Source: Rotaria socialis | Lineage: Eukaryota > Rotifera > Eurotatoria > Philodinida > Philodinidae | DNA: 64,000 bases | Assembly (NCBI GenBank): GCA_905331475.1 | Contig: CAJNYU010000182.1 | Location: forward strand, 252,343 to 316,342 | Direction: 5' to 3' | Shown: piece after piece, positions 53,701 to 64,000 of the stretch | How positions within the stretch are numbered: the first letter of the stretch is position 1 | Layout of the letters: every line of letters begins with the position of its first letter | The notes under the pieces: generated by a model | What the model saw: the letters and a program-made list of their open reading frames with translations, nothing else | What the model was told of the DNA's origin: nothing | Databases searched by the model: none | Position numbers and translations under genes: made by a program

Positions 53701-53937
53701 GGCTACAAAAGGAAATTAGATAAAATCATAAGTGTTGTCTTTCTATATTTATTTCGTCTTCTTCTATTTAGAAATATTCAATTATATGTCGAGAAAAGGA
53801 TTCAAGAGATTCCCGATGATAAACTTCAAATCTCTCGACGGCCATCGTCACGTGTTGAAGATTTAATTGAGAAACGTAAAAAAAATCGTGGGCTAACGCC
53901 ACCAACATTGCCGTATAAAAAACGATCTCAATCATAG
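47703..53937 (+). CDS. Diaphanous-like formin (FH1-FH2)
   Basis: Many exons. The N terminus (MSKSTCHSRLSSTATTPDLD) leads into a region not matched to a named domain but containing two similar blocks (VRHVLRKVF ... ELLLDW and VRQAMHKLF ... ELLLEW). FH1 is a Pro-rich exon at about 51406-51561 with long Pro runs. FH2 follows: PVKKVQWSKINPYTIKKD, SMWVNVDEGKY, DKSKELRVLDAKAAQNFAIM, LEKYLPTSEELKILADYKNE, RLKQRLKTLLFKANYKE, MLELILTIGNYMNSSAKTYE, GFDISFLPKLHSTKANDGRR and SLLHFIAQAIEDKHRDLLSF. Formins nucleate and elongate unbranched actin; FH1 binds profilin-actin. The FH2 is closest in feel to Diaphanous. The basic C terminus (RVEDLIEKRKKNRGL) is where a DAD would sit. Terminal exons allow alternative splicing. 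The start codon is not certain. Confidence 0.88.
49375..49686 (-). CDS. Nested small two-TM protein, unknown
   Basis: A 103-codon uninterrupted frame lies antisense within a 1.6-kb formin intron (about 48229-49890). It has a hydrophobic N-terminal segment (MFVGVIFLISIFYPV) that could be a signal anchor, a hydrophilic part with possible N-glycosylation (ETINSTNALEATNEEY), a second hydrophobic stretch (LIFAKLILLCFLGCFFWICS), and a basic tail (IYIDKQRRSKASINIQG). This order looks like a real small membrane protein rather than a chance frame. No family recognised and no transcript evidence. Confidence 0.45.
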   Translation of the reverse strand: MFVGVIFLISIFYPVTSRILIETINSTNALEATNEEYFHFSKSYISTHRLIFAKLILLCFLGCFFWICSCQMIIRQIYIDKQRRSKASINIQGNISTIPIKQT

Positions 53938-54149
53938 AGAATGATATATATATCTTCTTTGAAACAAATCATTTTTTTTTCTTTGTTTGTTTTTGTGTAA
54001 ACGTGCGTCTGCTATTTTTTTACCTGTTATTCACTTAATTTTATTTCTCTTGATTGATAAATAAATTTAGCCAAGATATTGTTTATGATATCGTGTACAA
54101 GCCTATTGAAACGAAAACTAAATGAAAATCTCTTGTAAATTACAGATGA

Positions 54150-55552
54150 ATGCATAGTTTTTCATCTAATTTCATTCGATCATTGCGTAATATGCATCTA
54201 CAATTACCTTCGTCGTTGAAAGGTATGACGAAATTGGATCGTGATCAATTCACACAAGTAGTCACTGTTCCGTTTGTCAATGTTCCCGTTGAATGTATCC
54301 AAACAGCAAAATGGAAAAATGCCTTATTAACGTTGCATTTGTTTAAAAATGTTCGTGATTTAGATCCGACGTCGAAAACACATAAACAAGTTCTGTTTGA
54401 TCCCGATGTAATCAAAAGCAAAGAGGATGTGATCAATGCGGTACCATCGATTACAAAATACGCCGAAGAATCATTTGATTTTACTCCAATAACATTGACC
54501 TATGCAAATTATTCGATTGAACAAGTTATTAAAGCAATTCTGCCGGATGATTTAGGAAAAGACAAGCCGATTAATACAGGATCGGGCTATAGTCTTATTG
54601 GACATATTGCACATTTCAATTTGAAAGATGCTGTTCTACCCTATAAACATATTATCGGTGAGTTTTTTCTCGTTGAAAATAAAAATTTATATTTATTAAT
54701 TTTCTAGCTCAAGTTGTTCTCGACAAATTATCCAATGTGAAAACTGTCGTCAATAAACTACATGAAATTGATTCTGTTTATCGTAATTTTGAATTAGAAA
54801 TAATTGCCGGTGAACCGAATACAATTGTGAAATGCCGCGAAAGCAAAGCAACATTTCAATTCGATTTTGCCAAAGTTTATTGGAATCCCCGATTAAGTAC
54901 TGAACGTGAACGTATTGTGAATATTCTTCACCGCGATGATTTTATTTTCGATGTATTTGCCGGTGTCGGACCCTTTGTTGTGCCAGCTGCAATGCTTGGT
55001 TGTACTGTTTACGGCAATGATATTAATCCGGAATCTGTTAAATGGATGACTGTAAATTTAAAAGCGAATCATTCGAAAAAATCTCGAAATGAATATCATG
55101 TATTCAATTTAGACGGACGAGAATTTTTACGGACCATCGCATTTCCACGTATAGAAAGTTATCAACAAGAAGTTAAAGGTGATGATGAAAAAAAATGGTG
55201 TTTATCAAGTAATAAAATAGTGATCTTAATGAATCTACCAGATATTGCTTTGACATTTTTGGATGTTGTTTCCGAATGGTTATCAAGTAGTATTGACGGC
55301 AGCGAACAGTGGATATTACCTGTTCATATTCATTGTTACACATTTTCAAAAGCTGATAATCGTGAAGAAGATATACGAACGCGGTTGAAATCAATCTTAC
55401 CGAATGTGAATGATAATCAAATCACATGTCGATTTGTTCGACAAGTTGCACCGAATAAAGATATGATGTGCGTTCGCATTGTGTTATTTGATAACAAGAA
55501 AAACGAGGAAGAAAATCCTACGAAAAGATTTAAACAAGATTCTTCAGAATAA
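54150..55552 (+). CDS. TRMT5: tRNA (guanine37-N1)-methyltransferase Trm5
   Basis: Two exons (54150-54657, 54708-55552) with a 50-base intron give about 450 residues. Trm5 uses S-adenosylmethionine to methylate N1 of G37 next to the anticodon, preventing frameshifting, in cytosol/nucleus and mitochondria. The N terminus MHSFSSNFIRSLRNMHLQLP is Ser/Arg-rich and could target mitochondria. The central part reads GSGYSLIGHIAHFNLKDAVL and PYKHIIAQVVLDKL. The SAM-binding Rossmann fold shows DDFIFDVFAGVGPFVVPAAM, followed by VYGNDINPESVKWMTVN; the catalytic-loop NLP motif is in VILMNLPDIALTFLDV. The tail is Lys/Glu-rich. The stop lies within an AATAAA hexamer (55548-55553), and the next gene converges 64 bases away. 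Confidence 0.96.
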
Positions 55553-55616
55553 AGATTTCTTTTTTCTGTGATAATCTCTTTGTAAAAGAAAATTTTCTTT
55601 GTTATACGTAAATAAA

Positions 55617-57058
55617 TTAAGACGGCAATAGAAAAGGCATTTTACGATAATATGCTGCATCATTCAATGGCAGATTAAGTTTTGATTTATTGATTAGAAC
55701 TTCTTCTAAACATTGATAAGCGATCGGGTCAGTTTTTAATTGAAATTTATTGGCGAATAATTCATGTCGATTGTATAAAGTTGGTAAATCAGCTGTACTT
55801 AATATACAAATACCGTGCACGACAATCCCTTGACAACCACGTTTACCCCAAATAACATAACGAGCTGTCCATTGTGTTGGATCAGTTTTTGCTAAAATCA
55901 GAATTTTTCGTTAATGAACTCATTAGCTAAACATACAAGTTTACCTTTATAGCCGCCCGGAGCACGCAAATGTGTATTATAATTTAATGTTGCCCAATAG
56001 TGTTCATCAGGACTAAATGTATCACGTGACCAATCCAATAGTTCTTTTGCTATTGGACTTTTTTGTACAAATTCAACAAACGCACGAGAAAAAGCACCTT
56101 AAGAAAAATTTCAATCATCACTGATTTTATATTATCAAAAAAAGGCTATCGTACCGTAGGCTGACCCTTTCACAATTTCAACATTACCCGGTGGAAGTTT
56201 CTTTTTTTGTTTCGTTCTTCGTAAATGAGATATGTAGGAGGTATTGTTGGATTCGATTACTTCCCACACGTAGTCAGTTCGTAGAGCATTTCTTGATTTC
56301 CATCGTCCTTCAATATCATTATATCCGCGATAAATCGATAATATTTTAACTAATTCACTATTTGTTTTTAATGGTAATTCTGTATTGGCAATATTTAATA
56401 AATATTTCCATGATGGATATTCAATTAGATCGTTCATGCAATTTAAATCAGCTTGCAATCTTGAAAATGTTGCATAAACCACTTTTTCTCGTTTACTCGA
56501 TAGAAATATATTTTTAAAACATTGCACGATCGCTTGCACACCTTCCACTACATCCAATGATGCGTCACTATCAACGTGAATACAATAGAAATTTTGCGGA
56601 CGGTAAATTATGCGCAGTAGTCGTTCGAATTGTTCAACATTTTCATACAGAAGAATATTAAATGCTAATGGAAATTGTCTATTGATTGAACTGTCTGCGA
56701 TATGAAACGATTCATTAAATCGTTCTGAACGATAAATAGAACATTGTTCTTTTGTTATGTTATATCGATAATTTGCAATTAAAGATATCTTTTTTGTACG
56801 AGATAAAAGTGTAAGCGCATTTTTTAATTCAGTTGGATCACTTTCAAATAATTTTTGACAAGATATCGGGTAATAATATGGCTGAACGAATAGTTTATTC
56901 GTATTTTTCGATAATTTGTTATTGGAGAGTTGAATAACTGATACATTGAAATTAACTAGTGAAAAAAGTGTTGTTTGAAACAATTCAAAAATAAATAAAA
57001 GACCAAGACATAGTAAGCAATTGTGTTTCAGTAATCGACGATTGATTGTAAACGCCAT
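55617..57058 (-). CDS. GT14 beta-1,6-GlcNAc-transferase (core 2 type)
   Basis: Three exons (57058-56155, 56097-55945, 55891-55617) join in phase to 443 residues. The layout is type II: a short cytosolic tail ([13 protein letters not shown]), a single TM ([19 protein letters not shown]), a stem, then a luminal catalytic domain. Family blocks: [111 protein letters not shown] and [16 protein letters not shown]. This matches the GCNT branch of glycosyltransferase family 14, which builds branched O-glycans or I-antigen in the Golgi. Donor and acceptor specificity cannot be set from sequence. It lies tail to tail with TRMT5. Confidence 0.93.
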
Positions 57059-58781
57059 TGGGCATACTTTTATATGAGTAGAAAAACAAATCTATAGCAA
57101 ATAAAAAAATGATGCAACCAATCATAGTATATTTTGAGAAATGAAAAAAGTGACACAACGTAGATTCTTTTTTTTTCAAGAAAAAGCCTTACGCAGGTGC
57201 TCATTTCTTTTCCTGTTCTTTCTTCCTTTCTTTATGAACTCTGCTCGAGCTAAATATGTTTGTTCTCATGATGAATATTTAAAAACATAAAGTGCAAACA
57301 GAACGTAAAATCGATCGGGTTATATTTTTATCAGTGAAAGTAATGAAATTGAGACAAAGTAAAATTTTTGTTGATATCATGGCAAGATAAGATGTACTGT
57401 TGCTTCGTTCTTCTTCTCCTCACATACCAACGAACTCTTATGACCTCAGTACACAAAGAATGAAAACAAAATGACCTGATTATAAAATTTGATACTTCGT
57501 GTGGAACGATTTAGGTAGTCATTTGTTTCTGATTTTTATTTGCAAAGATATTACAATAGGTTGCGAACAAGTAACATGAATATTTACTGTCGTCAACAAC
57601 GATTCCAAACTTAAATTTGAAAATGAGTATGAAGTAGAATGTTTCATAGAAATTATTCAGTTCTATTTTTAGAGTGAGATTCATTATGAATGTGTTTCTA
57701 TACTGAATTTTTCATACACATTAGCTTATCACCTATTCATAATAGGCGTGACTTTACGTCATGATATCGACCAACAATTCGAAAAGAATCAGCTATGATG
57801 AAATATGATCAGTTGCTCTGCTGTATGATTGCATTTCATGTTTTCGTAGCGATGAATAAGTTATATTAGTAGCATTATTTGAATTGAAATAGATTCTATC
57901 ATGTTTAGTAAACTTTTTCTTGGAAGACGCTTGTCCCGATGCAGCTAGCGATATCCGATTTCATTCGACGTCAATGAATTTTTTTCAAATTGTAGAAGAT
58001 CGAGGCGAGTGAATAACGCTGATCAAAAATTTCTCTTTGATGCTACTTTGTATATTGATCTCTACTGAAAGAGAGCGTGAGTGGCAAGATTTTAAAAAAT
58101 GGTGAATTTATAAAGTTAGTAATATTCTTGGAATAGTCAGTGCCATTCCTAGCTAGTAAGTAGAAAGTTTCCACTGTATAGTCGACAATACCTCTGAATT
58201 ATTGAGATATATTTTGCTCTTTTACAATTTATTTATACAAGCTTTTCAAGTTGATAGCTCTCTTGTAGGTTACTCGTACAAAATTATCAAAAGATGTTTG
58301 TATTTAGATGAGAAGCAGAGTTGCAAGTAAACTGAAATGTCAGTTGGAAAATTCATTTTTCGAACTAGATGATGAACTAAGAGGTGAGACGGCTCAAAAA
58401 AGACTTTCTGCTTATTCGATGGAGTGTGAGTAGATAGTCTGCAGATGAACAAAAATAGGGAAATACAATCTGTTTTTGCCGAGGATCTTTCATGTTAGCA
58501 AAGGGCTCATGGTGATTGACATTCATGTGTGACAAAAAATAGGGGAAGCAAATGTGTATTAATTTGTCACATTTTATTTATCAAAACACGAACGGATACT
58601 CTAGACAAATCAAACAGCATTAGAGCATGCTTCTTATGAATTTCAGATCATACTATTTCATAGGGCTACCAATACACTTGATCAATCCAAAAGCTGTCAA
58701 CAATAAAAAAATTCAGCTTCACCTGTAATCGGTATTCATTGTTTATTCGTTTATTGCAACGAACTAAGGTAACAAGCGAGA
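57059..58781. other. Spacer
   Basis: AT-rich. No exon recognised in either strand between the GT14 start and the pentapeptide pseudogene. Confidence 0.4.
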
Positions 58782-60566
58782 ATGACTTCTCAAAAACAAA
58801 ATGTACAAACGGATGGATCCATCCCTGCAACGCGTGACAAAAATAGTGTGAAATTTAGAGGAGGTCTCAAATTTATCTCCTCTTTACTCCTGCCATTCGC
58901 ATTAGGCATCTTTACTGTTGGGGTTACTTTTCAACAGCAGAGTGCAGTTAAACAGCAACGTGATGACGATCGAGAAGCAGCTGAACAACAACATATCAAT
59001 GATCGAAATGCATCTCAACAGCAGCGGGACCAAGAAAAACAAGCGGAGCTGCAGCTACGCTTGCTCAAGTTGAGATTCTGAATATCTTTCGTCAATTGGA
59101 TGCACACGGGAATATTCGCGCTATTCGATTTCTCTACGAAGCGAAACAACGCACTGATACACCGGAGAATCGTTCGCTCGATCTTTCAACGGCAGAACTT
59201 AGTGATATTGATTTCCGTGAAGCATCGATCGATAAAAGAATATTGAATGATTTATTATTGACCGATGTTTTTCTATCGAATGCTACGTTTATAGGCATCA
59301 AGATGGCACATGTTAATTTTGCTCTTGCTCAGTTGAACACAGCTAATTTTTCATCTGCTGGCTTCAATAATACTAGCTTTGCATCCACTCCTCTTTCTAA
59401 TACCATTTTCGCTGACGCTACATTTAAAAATGTTAATTTTTCATCTAAAAATATTCGCGGTGTCAATTTTACGCGTAGTACCCTCGTCCATGTCGATTTC
59501 TCATTCTCTATGCTTTACAATGTTGACTTTTCATCCGCTTCGCTTACTAATGTCAATTTTTCACACGCGCAACTCATTAATGCCAAATTTCCATCTGCGA
59601 CCCTCAAGGGTGCTGATTTTTCAAACGCTCAGCTCACGAATCTCAATTTTACATCCACTAATCTAAGTAATATTTTTTCCAGTATAACTGTTTTTTCTGA
59701 TGCCATTATTTTGAGTACTCTTTAGTTTTATCCGATTTCTTTCATGCCAACGTATCTAATACGAATTTTCGCCAATCCAGTTGTGTTGCATCTAAATTCA
59801 ATTATGCTTCACTATCTTATTGTAACTTTTGGTATTCAAATCTTAAGTACGCTGTATTTCACGAGGCCTATTTGAATCAAGCTAATTTTTCTCGTGCCAA
59901 CCTTTATAAGAGTGATTTTACTAGTACCAATATTATGGAGAGTGAACTGAAAGATGCTCTCTCTACTGAAGATGCTGTAATATCAAATGGAACAATTGTT
60001 CATGATGAGAACTTGATCAACGAGGGTCAAACTGACTATAGTATTTCTCATATTAATGGTTGGACACTGAGCAATGGTAATGTCACTCCGGTCATATCTA
60101 ACAAGAGTGGCTCGAATTGTCAGGTCACCTTACAATCACTCTATTGGAGCTACTGTGTACCAACGTGCCAGTTTATCAGATAAGTGGGATTCAAATTTTA
60201 GGACACATTCTGAAGCCGTACTAAGCGCAAAAATGAGTACCGGTGTATCGATAGAGTTAAGAGGAATCAAAGAGAATAATGCGGTATTCTCTATGGAAAT
60301 TTTAAGTAAGCGTCAATATGCTACTACTGAATTTGATATATCTTGCGTTTACAGACTCGACTAAAAAGAAAATCAGTGTGTTTTTACACAACGACATGTG
60401 GGAACTTGAAGTGCTTATCAAGTTTAATGCTACTGCAAAGCTGAGCAAATTGAACAATTACTGGCGTGATGACATCAAAATTTACATAATCTATAGGACA
60501 TATTTGGAACCAATGCAATGTAAGTACTGTCCCAGATATTTTCTACAGAGAGCAAATAGTCTATAG
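58782..60566 (+). pseudogene. Pentapeptide-repeat membrane protein, frameshifted
   Basis: A recognisable gene broken into several frames. Frame 1 (58782-59081) has an N-terminal TM (FISSLLLPFALGIFTVGVTF) and a Gln/Asp/Arg-rich coiled-coil (QQQRDQEKQAELQLR), then shifts. Frame 2 (59055-59725) has HGNIRAIRFLYEAKQ and about 20 tandem pentapeptide repeats of A(N/D)F type (for example VNFSHAQLINAKFPSATLKG). A second shift near 59700-59720 leads to more repeats (LNQANFSRANLYKSDFTS). A third lies near 60120-60150, followed by WDSNFRTHSEAVLSAKMSTG. A GT-AG intron (about 60306-60355) precedes the C-terminal ISVFLHNDMWELEVLIKFNA. From memory, this TM-coiled coil-pentapeptide architecture is frequent in bdelloid rotifer predicted proteomes. 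Three indels point to decay, unless they are assembly errors. Pentapeptide repeats form a right-handed beta-helix; the role of this family is unknown. Confidence 0.82.
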
Positions 60567-63251
60567 GCACAACTTGGATTTTCCTGCTGATGAATAGTGA
60601 GTTTTATATTCGTCAGATATCTAATTGACTTATGAAATTCTAACTACATAAGACATTTTCTCGAAAATATTCAAATGCTACTCCCTCAACTGTGTCTCTG
60701 ATTTTATGCATACAATAATCGGCATGAAACATTTTATATTTAAAATAACATGTTCACAGAAGTATTGATTTATACTTGTGAATGCATTTTTTTACTGTAA
60801 GGATAAAACAGATTTCTTGAGCAGGCTTGGATTTTCAATTTCCAGGAAACTTTCAAAAGTGTTGTTTAATCATATACGTACGTTAAGACTTGAAAAAATA
60901 CTTATGGTCGATGTGCTCTTCGTAATAATGTACAAACGATTCGAAGTTAAATGATTACTGAGAAAACCATCAATCGTGGTTCATTGAAAAAATCATAAAA
61001 TTTAGGATTTTTCATTTTCATCTCTACCATTTACTGTTTTTCATTCTCACACACACTGATAACTGTGGACGATGTGATGTAAGACTGTCTATTCGACAAT
61101 ATCATTTATTTCTTTTAGCTCTAATCAAGAATACTTCTATTTTCTTCATTAGCTTCAGGCATCGATTTTCAAAAAATTAGACATCCTCTATTTTTCTTCT
61201 TTTTTTTTTACAAAATTCTATTTCTTGAAGCCACATTAGAATAAGTAGTTTGTATCGATAGGCTTATTGTCTTCTAATTCATATTCAGTTTTTAAGAAAA
61301 AAAAATAAGTATCACTGATAAAATAAGATTTACAAGTGCACTCAACTTTTTTCTTAGATATATTTTGATATTTCATACTTTTTAAAAATAGAGAGAAGAT
61401 TTTTTTATCTTCCATTTCAGTTAACTATGTCTGCGATATGAACAGTTTGAGAAGAAATTTCATAGTTGCAACAAGTTTATCATCATTTAGTGAGAATTCG
61501 TTCCTTTCTGATATAGAATTGAAGCTTCATCTATAAAGTATCAGAGACGCTCGAGATTGCTTTTGAAGAAGTAATAGTCACGCTAGTCTTCTATTTGATC
61601 ATTGAAATTTATTAGATTTTGCTAGATTTCCATAACCATTGAATGCTCGCACTACTTTTATCTAACGATCTACAAAAGGACTATAAAACAATAGATTAAT
61701 ATGCTTCGAATCTTTTCTCGATGTGTTGTTCAGCTAAAGGTACGATGAGAAAATATGGTTCCGATACGTCTAAAAGTTTTATTCTTATCGAGAAAACAAG
61801 CTATTTAATGCATTTACGGTTTTCTTCAATAGTGATTTTCAGTTGTACTAACGAAAAAAGTAATATCATCGATGAGCAGTGCCGTTTTAATATTACAAAA
61901 AAAACTATAAAACTGAGAGTAACTAATGGGAACCCCCATTTATCTAAACACTTAGAAGTCATAACATGTTGAAAAACATTTTCAAAGAAAAATAATGAAG
62001 ATTTATTTACAGGATTTTTTTTTCTATAAATCCAATAACGAAACACTAAAATTGTCAAGCTATTTCTTGCTCTTTATATGTTCAGAAAAACTTCTCTTGT
62101 TCTATTATGGATTTATCGTATAATGAAATATTAAAATAAAAATAAAAAACTTTTTGTATCAATTTTTCAAGTATTTATTTCTCGTAAGGATGACTTTCTC
62201 AAGAAAGTCAAGGCAAGAAAAATATTTACTAAGAGCAAGCAGTGATAAACAAAAATTTGTATCTTCATACAAATACAGAAACGAATAAAAAATCTCGATT
62301 CGGTTTCAGCCTCTGATTTCCATAGAAGTTGCTATAGGAAAAGTTTACAGAGTTATTAAATAAAATCTGAAATACATTAATGCTTTTAAAACTAAACCCT
62401 GGTGATCAATGAGAGATCATATGTGCTACCTATGAATATAAGAAATATATGGGTGAATTGTACTAGTATTGTACCGTAGTTCTCCAAACACAAAAAACAC
62501 TTATAGCTCAAGTTCTACTCAGTGTATTTGAACATTTTGTTTTTGAAAAACTCCTTAGACTCTATCCTACTTATTGTGAAGGTACCACATTTTTTGACTG
62601 TCGTAGCTATAGAATTTTTCAAAGAAGAAAACTCAAAATGAGTCCTTTTTGGTACAACTTATCGAGAAAAGTCATCTTTGTTTTCCTACAATTTTGATTC
62701 AATAAAAATCGTTTTCACCATTTCCTCTGTCTGATAATATAAGTTGATCACAACTTCTGTTTTGATTTACCGATAAAATCTAGCAGAAAGCATCTTAACA
62801 TTCATTTTGACCATTTTATGTCACGACAGATTAATTTCAATGTGCTACAGTCAATTCAAAAGTAAGCGCGATCCTCTTTTAATGGTCAGTAGAGTGAGGA
62901 GGAAGAAATCTTTTGATCAAAAAAGGATTTTTCCAAAGATCTTCTGGATCGAGTAGAAATCTAAAAATAAGAGAGAAGGTATCAACTTTTCTACTATAAA
63001 TGTCACAACAGATCTTTGATTTTTCACTAACTACAAGAGATTAGTCAATGAGTTTTTTCCTTTTTAGAGTGACTATATGATAAATCTTTGGTAAAAATTT
63101 CAGCTCTTCATTACGTATCGCTCACGAGAAAATAGTATTTTCCTCGAAAACTGCCACAACAAATGAAATGATAGATATTTCGAGAAAAAATAATTTTATT
63201 TCACCTTTGACTTCTACGGAAGATTTTAGCGTGTGGGTGTGAGTGTATTTA
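60567..63251. other. AT-rich spacer
   Basis: About 2.7 kb with no supported gene. Frames at 61721-61972 and 61801-62058 overlap on opposite strands and lack codon character. Confidence 0.4.
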
Positions 63252-63848
63252 TCATGTCTCAATACACACCCACACCCTCAAGATGAGGATTTTGTAAAAA
63301 GGAAATTGTCTTTTCTTTTTATGTGTAGATCGAAGAGCTATTTGCAGACCTTGTTGTTGTGCAATATCGGGGATTTTTTCACAAATTTCTGCTATCAGAA
63401 ATGGAGGTATTTCAGCTATATGGTGATTTTTAGCCAATCTATAATCATAATCAAATCTTGTTTGTTCGCCAAATAATTTAACTAGATGATCTAAATCATC
63501 TATTAGAGTCTCAATAATTGCTGTGCGTACTTTGGGCAATTGTTTCTTGTCTAATTTAATTGTTGGTTCTATAATGGTAGTATATTTAGCAATGCTTTCG
63601 TAAAGTACGTCATGTAATGCGCTGAAAGGATTGTTATTTACATCATAATTGTCATTAAAAAGATTTCTTGTTGCAAGGTAGAAATCATTTGTTTTTTCCT
63701 CAATTTCCCCGAGTGCTAATTTGATAATTTCTTCATCATTACAATTCTTACATTCAATATTTATTTGTTTTAAAAAATTCATTAATAAACTTCCTTGGGT
63801 AACATCTAATATATTGTTTTTATTTCCCTCGGCTGAAGGGAGGGTCAT
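63252..63848 (-). CDS. Orphan ORF, unknown protein
   Basis: An uninterrupted 198-codon frame, long for this AT-rich DNA, starting MTLPSAEGNKNNILDVTQG. It is polar, mixed-charge and predicted mostly helical: LNFLKQ-like leucines, ECKNCNDEEIIKLALGEIEE, NPFSALHDVLYESIAKYTTI, TAIIETLIDDLDHLVKLFGE and PFLIAEICEKIPDIAQQQGL. The last 20 residues (RQFPFYKILILRVWVCIET) change character and may be read-through of an intron, so the gene could continue. One CxxC pair is present. No family recognised, no signal peptide or TM in the main body. It may be a lineage-specific gene or part of a mobile element. Confidence 0.5.
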   Translation of the reverse strand: MTLPSAEGNKNNILDVTQGSLLMNFLKQINIECKNCNDEEIIKLALGEIEEKTNDFYLATRNLFNDNYDVNNNPFSALHDVLYESIAKYTTIIEPTIKLDKKQLPKVRTAIIETLIDDLDHLVKLFGEQTRFDYDYRLAKNHHIAEIPPFLIAEICEKIPDIAQQQGLQIALRSTHKKKRQFPFYKILILRVWVCIET

Positions 63849-64000
63849 ATGAAAAAAACTAAAATGCGTTTGTATGTTTGCGGCAGGTCAAAAAAACATC
63901 GGTTATCGTGGACGTTATTTCTAAGCTTCTCATCAGTTTTTTTTAATGAAACTTTACCAAAGGTTTTCGGGGTCGGGGAATCCGAATCCGAAGTCTGATT
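63849..64000. other. Window end
   Basis: No gene supported; may hold the promoter or 5' part of the orphan ORF. Confidence 0.3.

Noticed and set aside
61261-61285. ggcttatt resembling the start of the rotifer spliced leader
   Set aside because: Only the first eight bases agree with the leader as I remember it, with no donor in the expected place.

Overview
This is a stretch of an AT-rich animal nuclear genome. Genes are split by many short introns (about 45-70 bases, GT-AG), lie on both strands and are separated by long AT-rich spacers full of microsatellites. The conserved genes are clearly metazoan: CFAP20, CaMKII, UBL5, a Snail zinc finger, PIG-M, a diaphanous-like formin, TRMT5 and a GT14 glycosyltransferase. 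A broken pentapeptide-repeat gene (58.8-60.6 kb) and a relic at 23.0-23.6 kb resemble, from memory, families expanded in bdelloid rotifers, so a bdelloid (perhaps Rotaria) is my best guess. This is inference; no search was run.

Layout. 0.2-4.1 kb: two direct copies of a repeat with a poly-G core flank CFAP20 (-). 5.2-11.0 kb: a full CaMKII gene (-) with an N-terminal kinase domain, autoinhibitory segment, variable linker and association domain. 11.95-12.4 kb: UBL5 (+), followed by the 3' end of a cysteine-rich small protein gene (-). 14.5-19.3 kb: a non-receptor tyrosine kinase (-) of ACK-like layout whose catalytic loop reads HQN instead of HRD. 21-27 kb: a gene-poor, repeat-rich stretch holding a GC-rich island with terminal inverted repeats and a G-quadruplex motif, two coding relics, a MITE-like element and a third, inverted poly-G repeat.

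29.8-31.1 kb: an unrecognised two-exon gene (+). 31.7-32.3 kb: a bHLH transcription factor (+). 34.3-35.9 kb: an hnRNP A/B-type RNA-binding protein (+). 38.3-39.5 kb: PIG-M (-). 40.5-40.9 kb: the end of an unknown gene (-). 44.1-45.1 kb: a Snail-family repressor (-). 46.6 kb: a second MITE copy. 47.7-53.9 kb: a formin (+) with a small two-TM gene nested antisense in an intron. 54.2-57.1 kb: TRMT5 (+) and a GT14 GlcNAc-transferase (-), converging with 64 bases between their stops. 58.8-60.6 kb: the pentapeptide pseudogene. 63.3-63.8 kb: an orphan ORF (-).

The genes do not form one pathway; this is ordinary eukaryotic gene order. No tRNA, rRNA, CRISPR array or spliced-leader gene was recognised. 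The most unusual items are the three-copy poly-G-cored repeat with a palindrome near each end, the apparent pseudokinase with a stop-interrupted upstream exon, the apparent internal duplication and alternative 3' splicing of the formin, and the GC-rich island.
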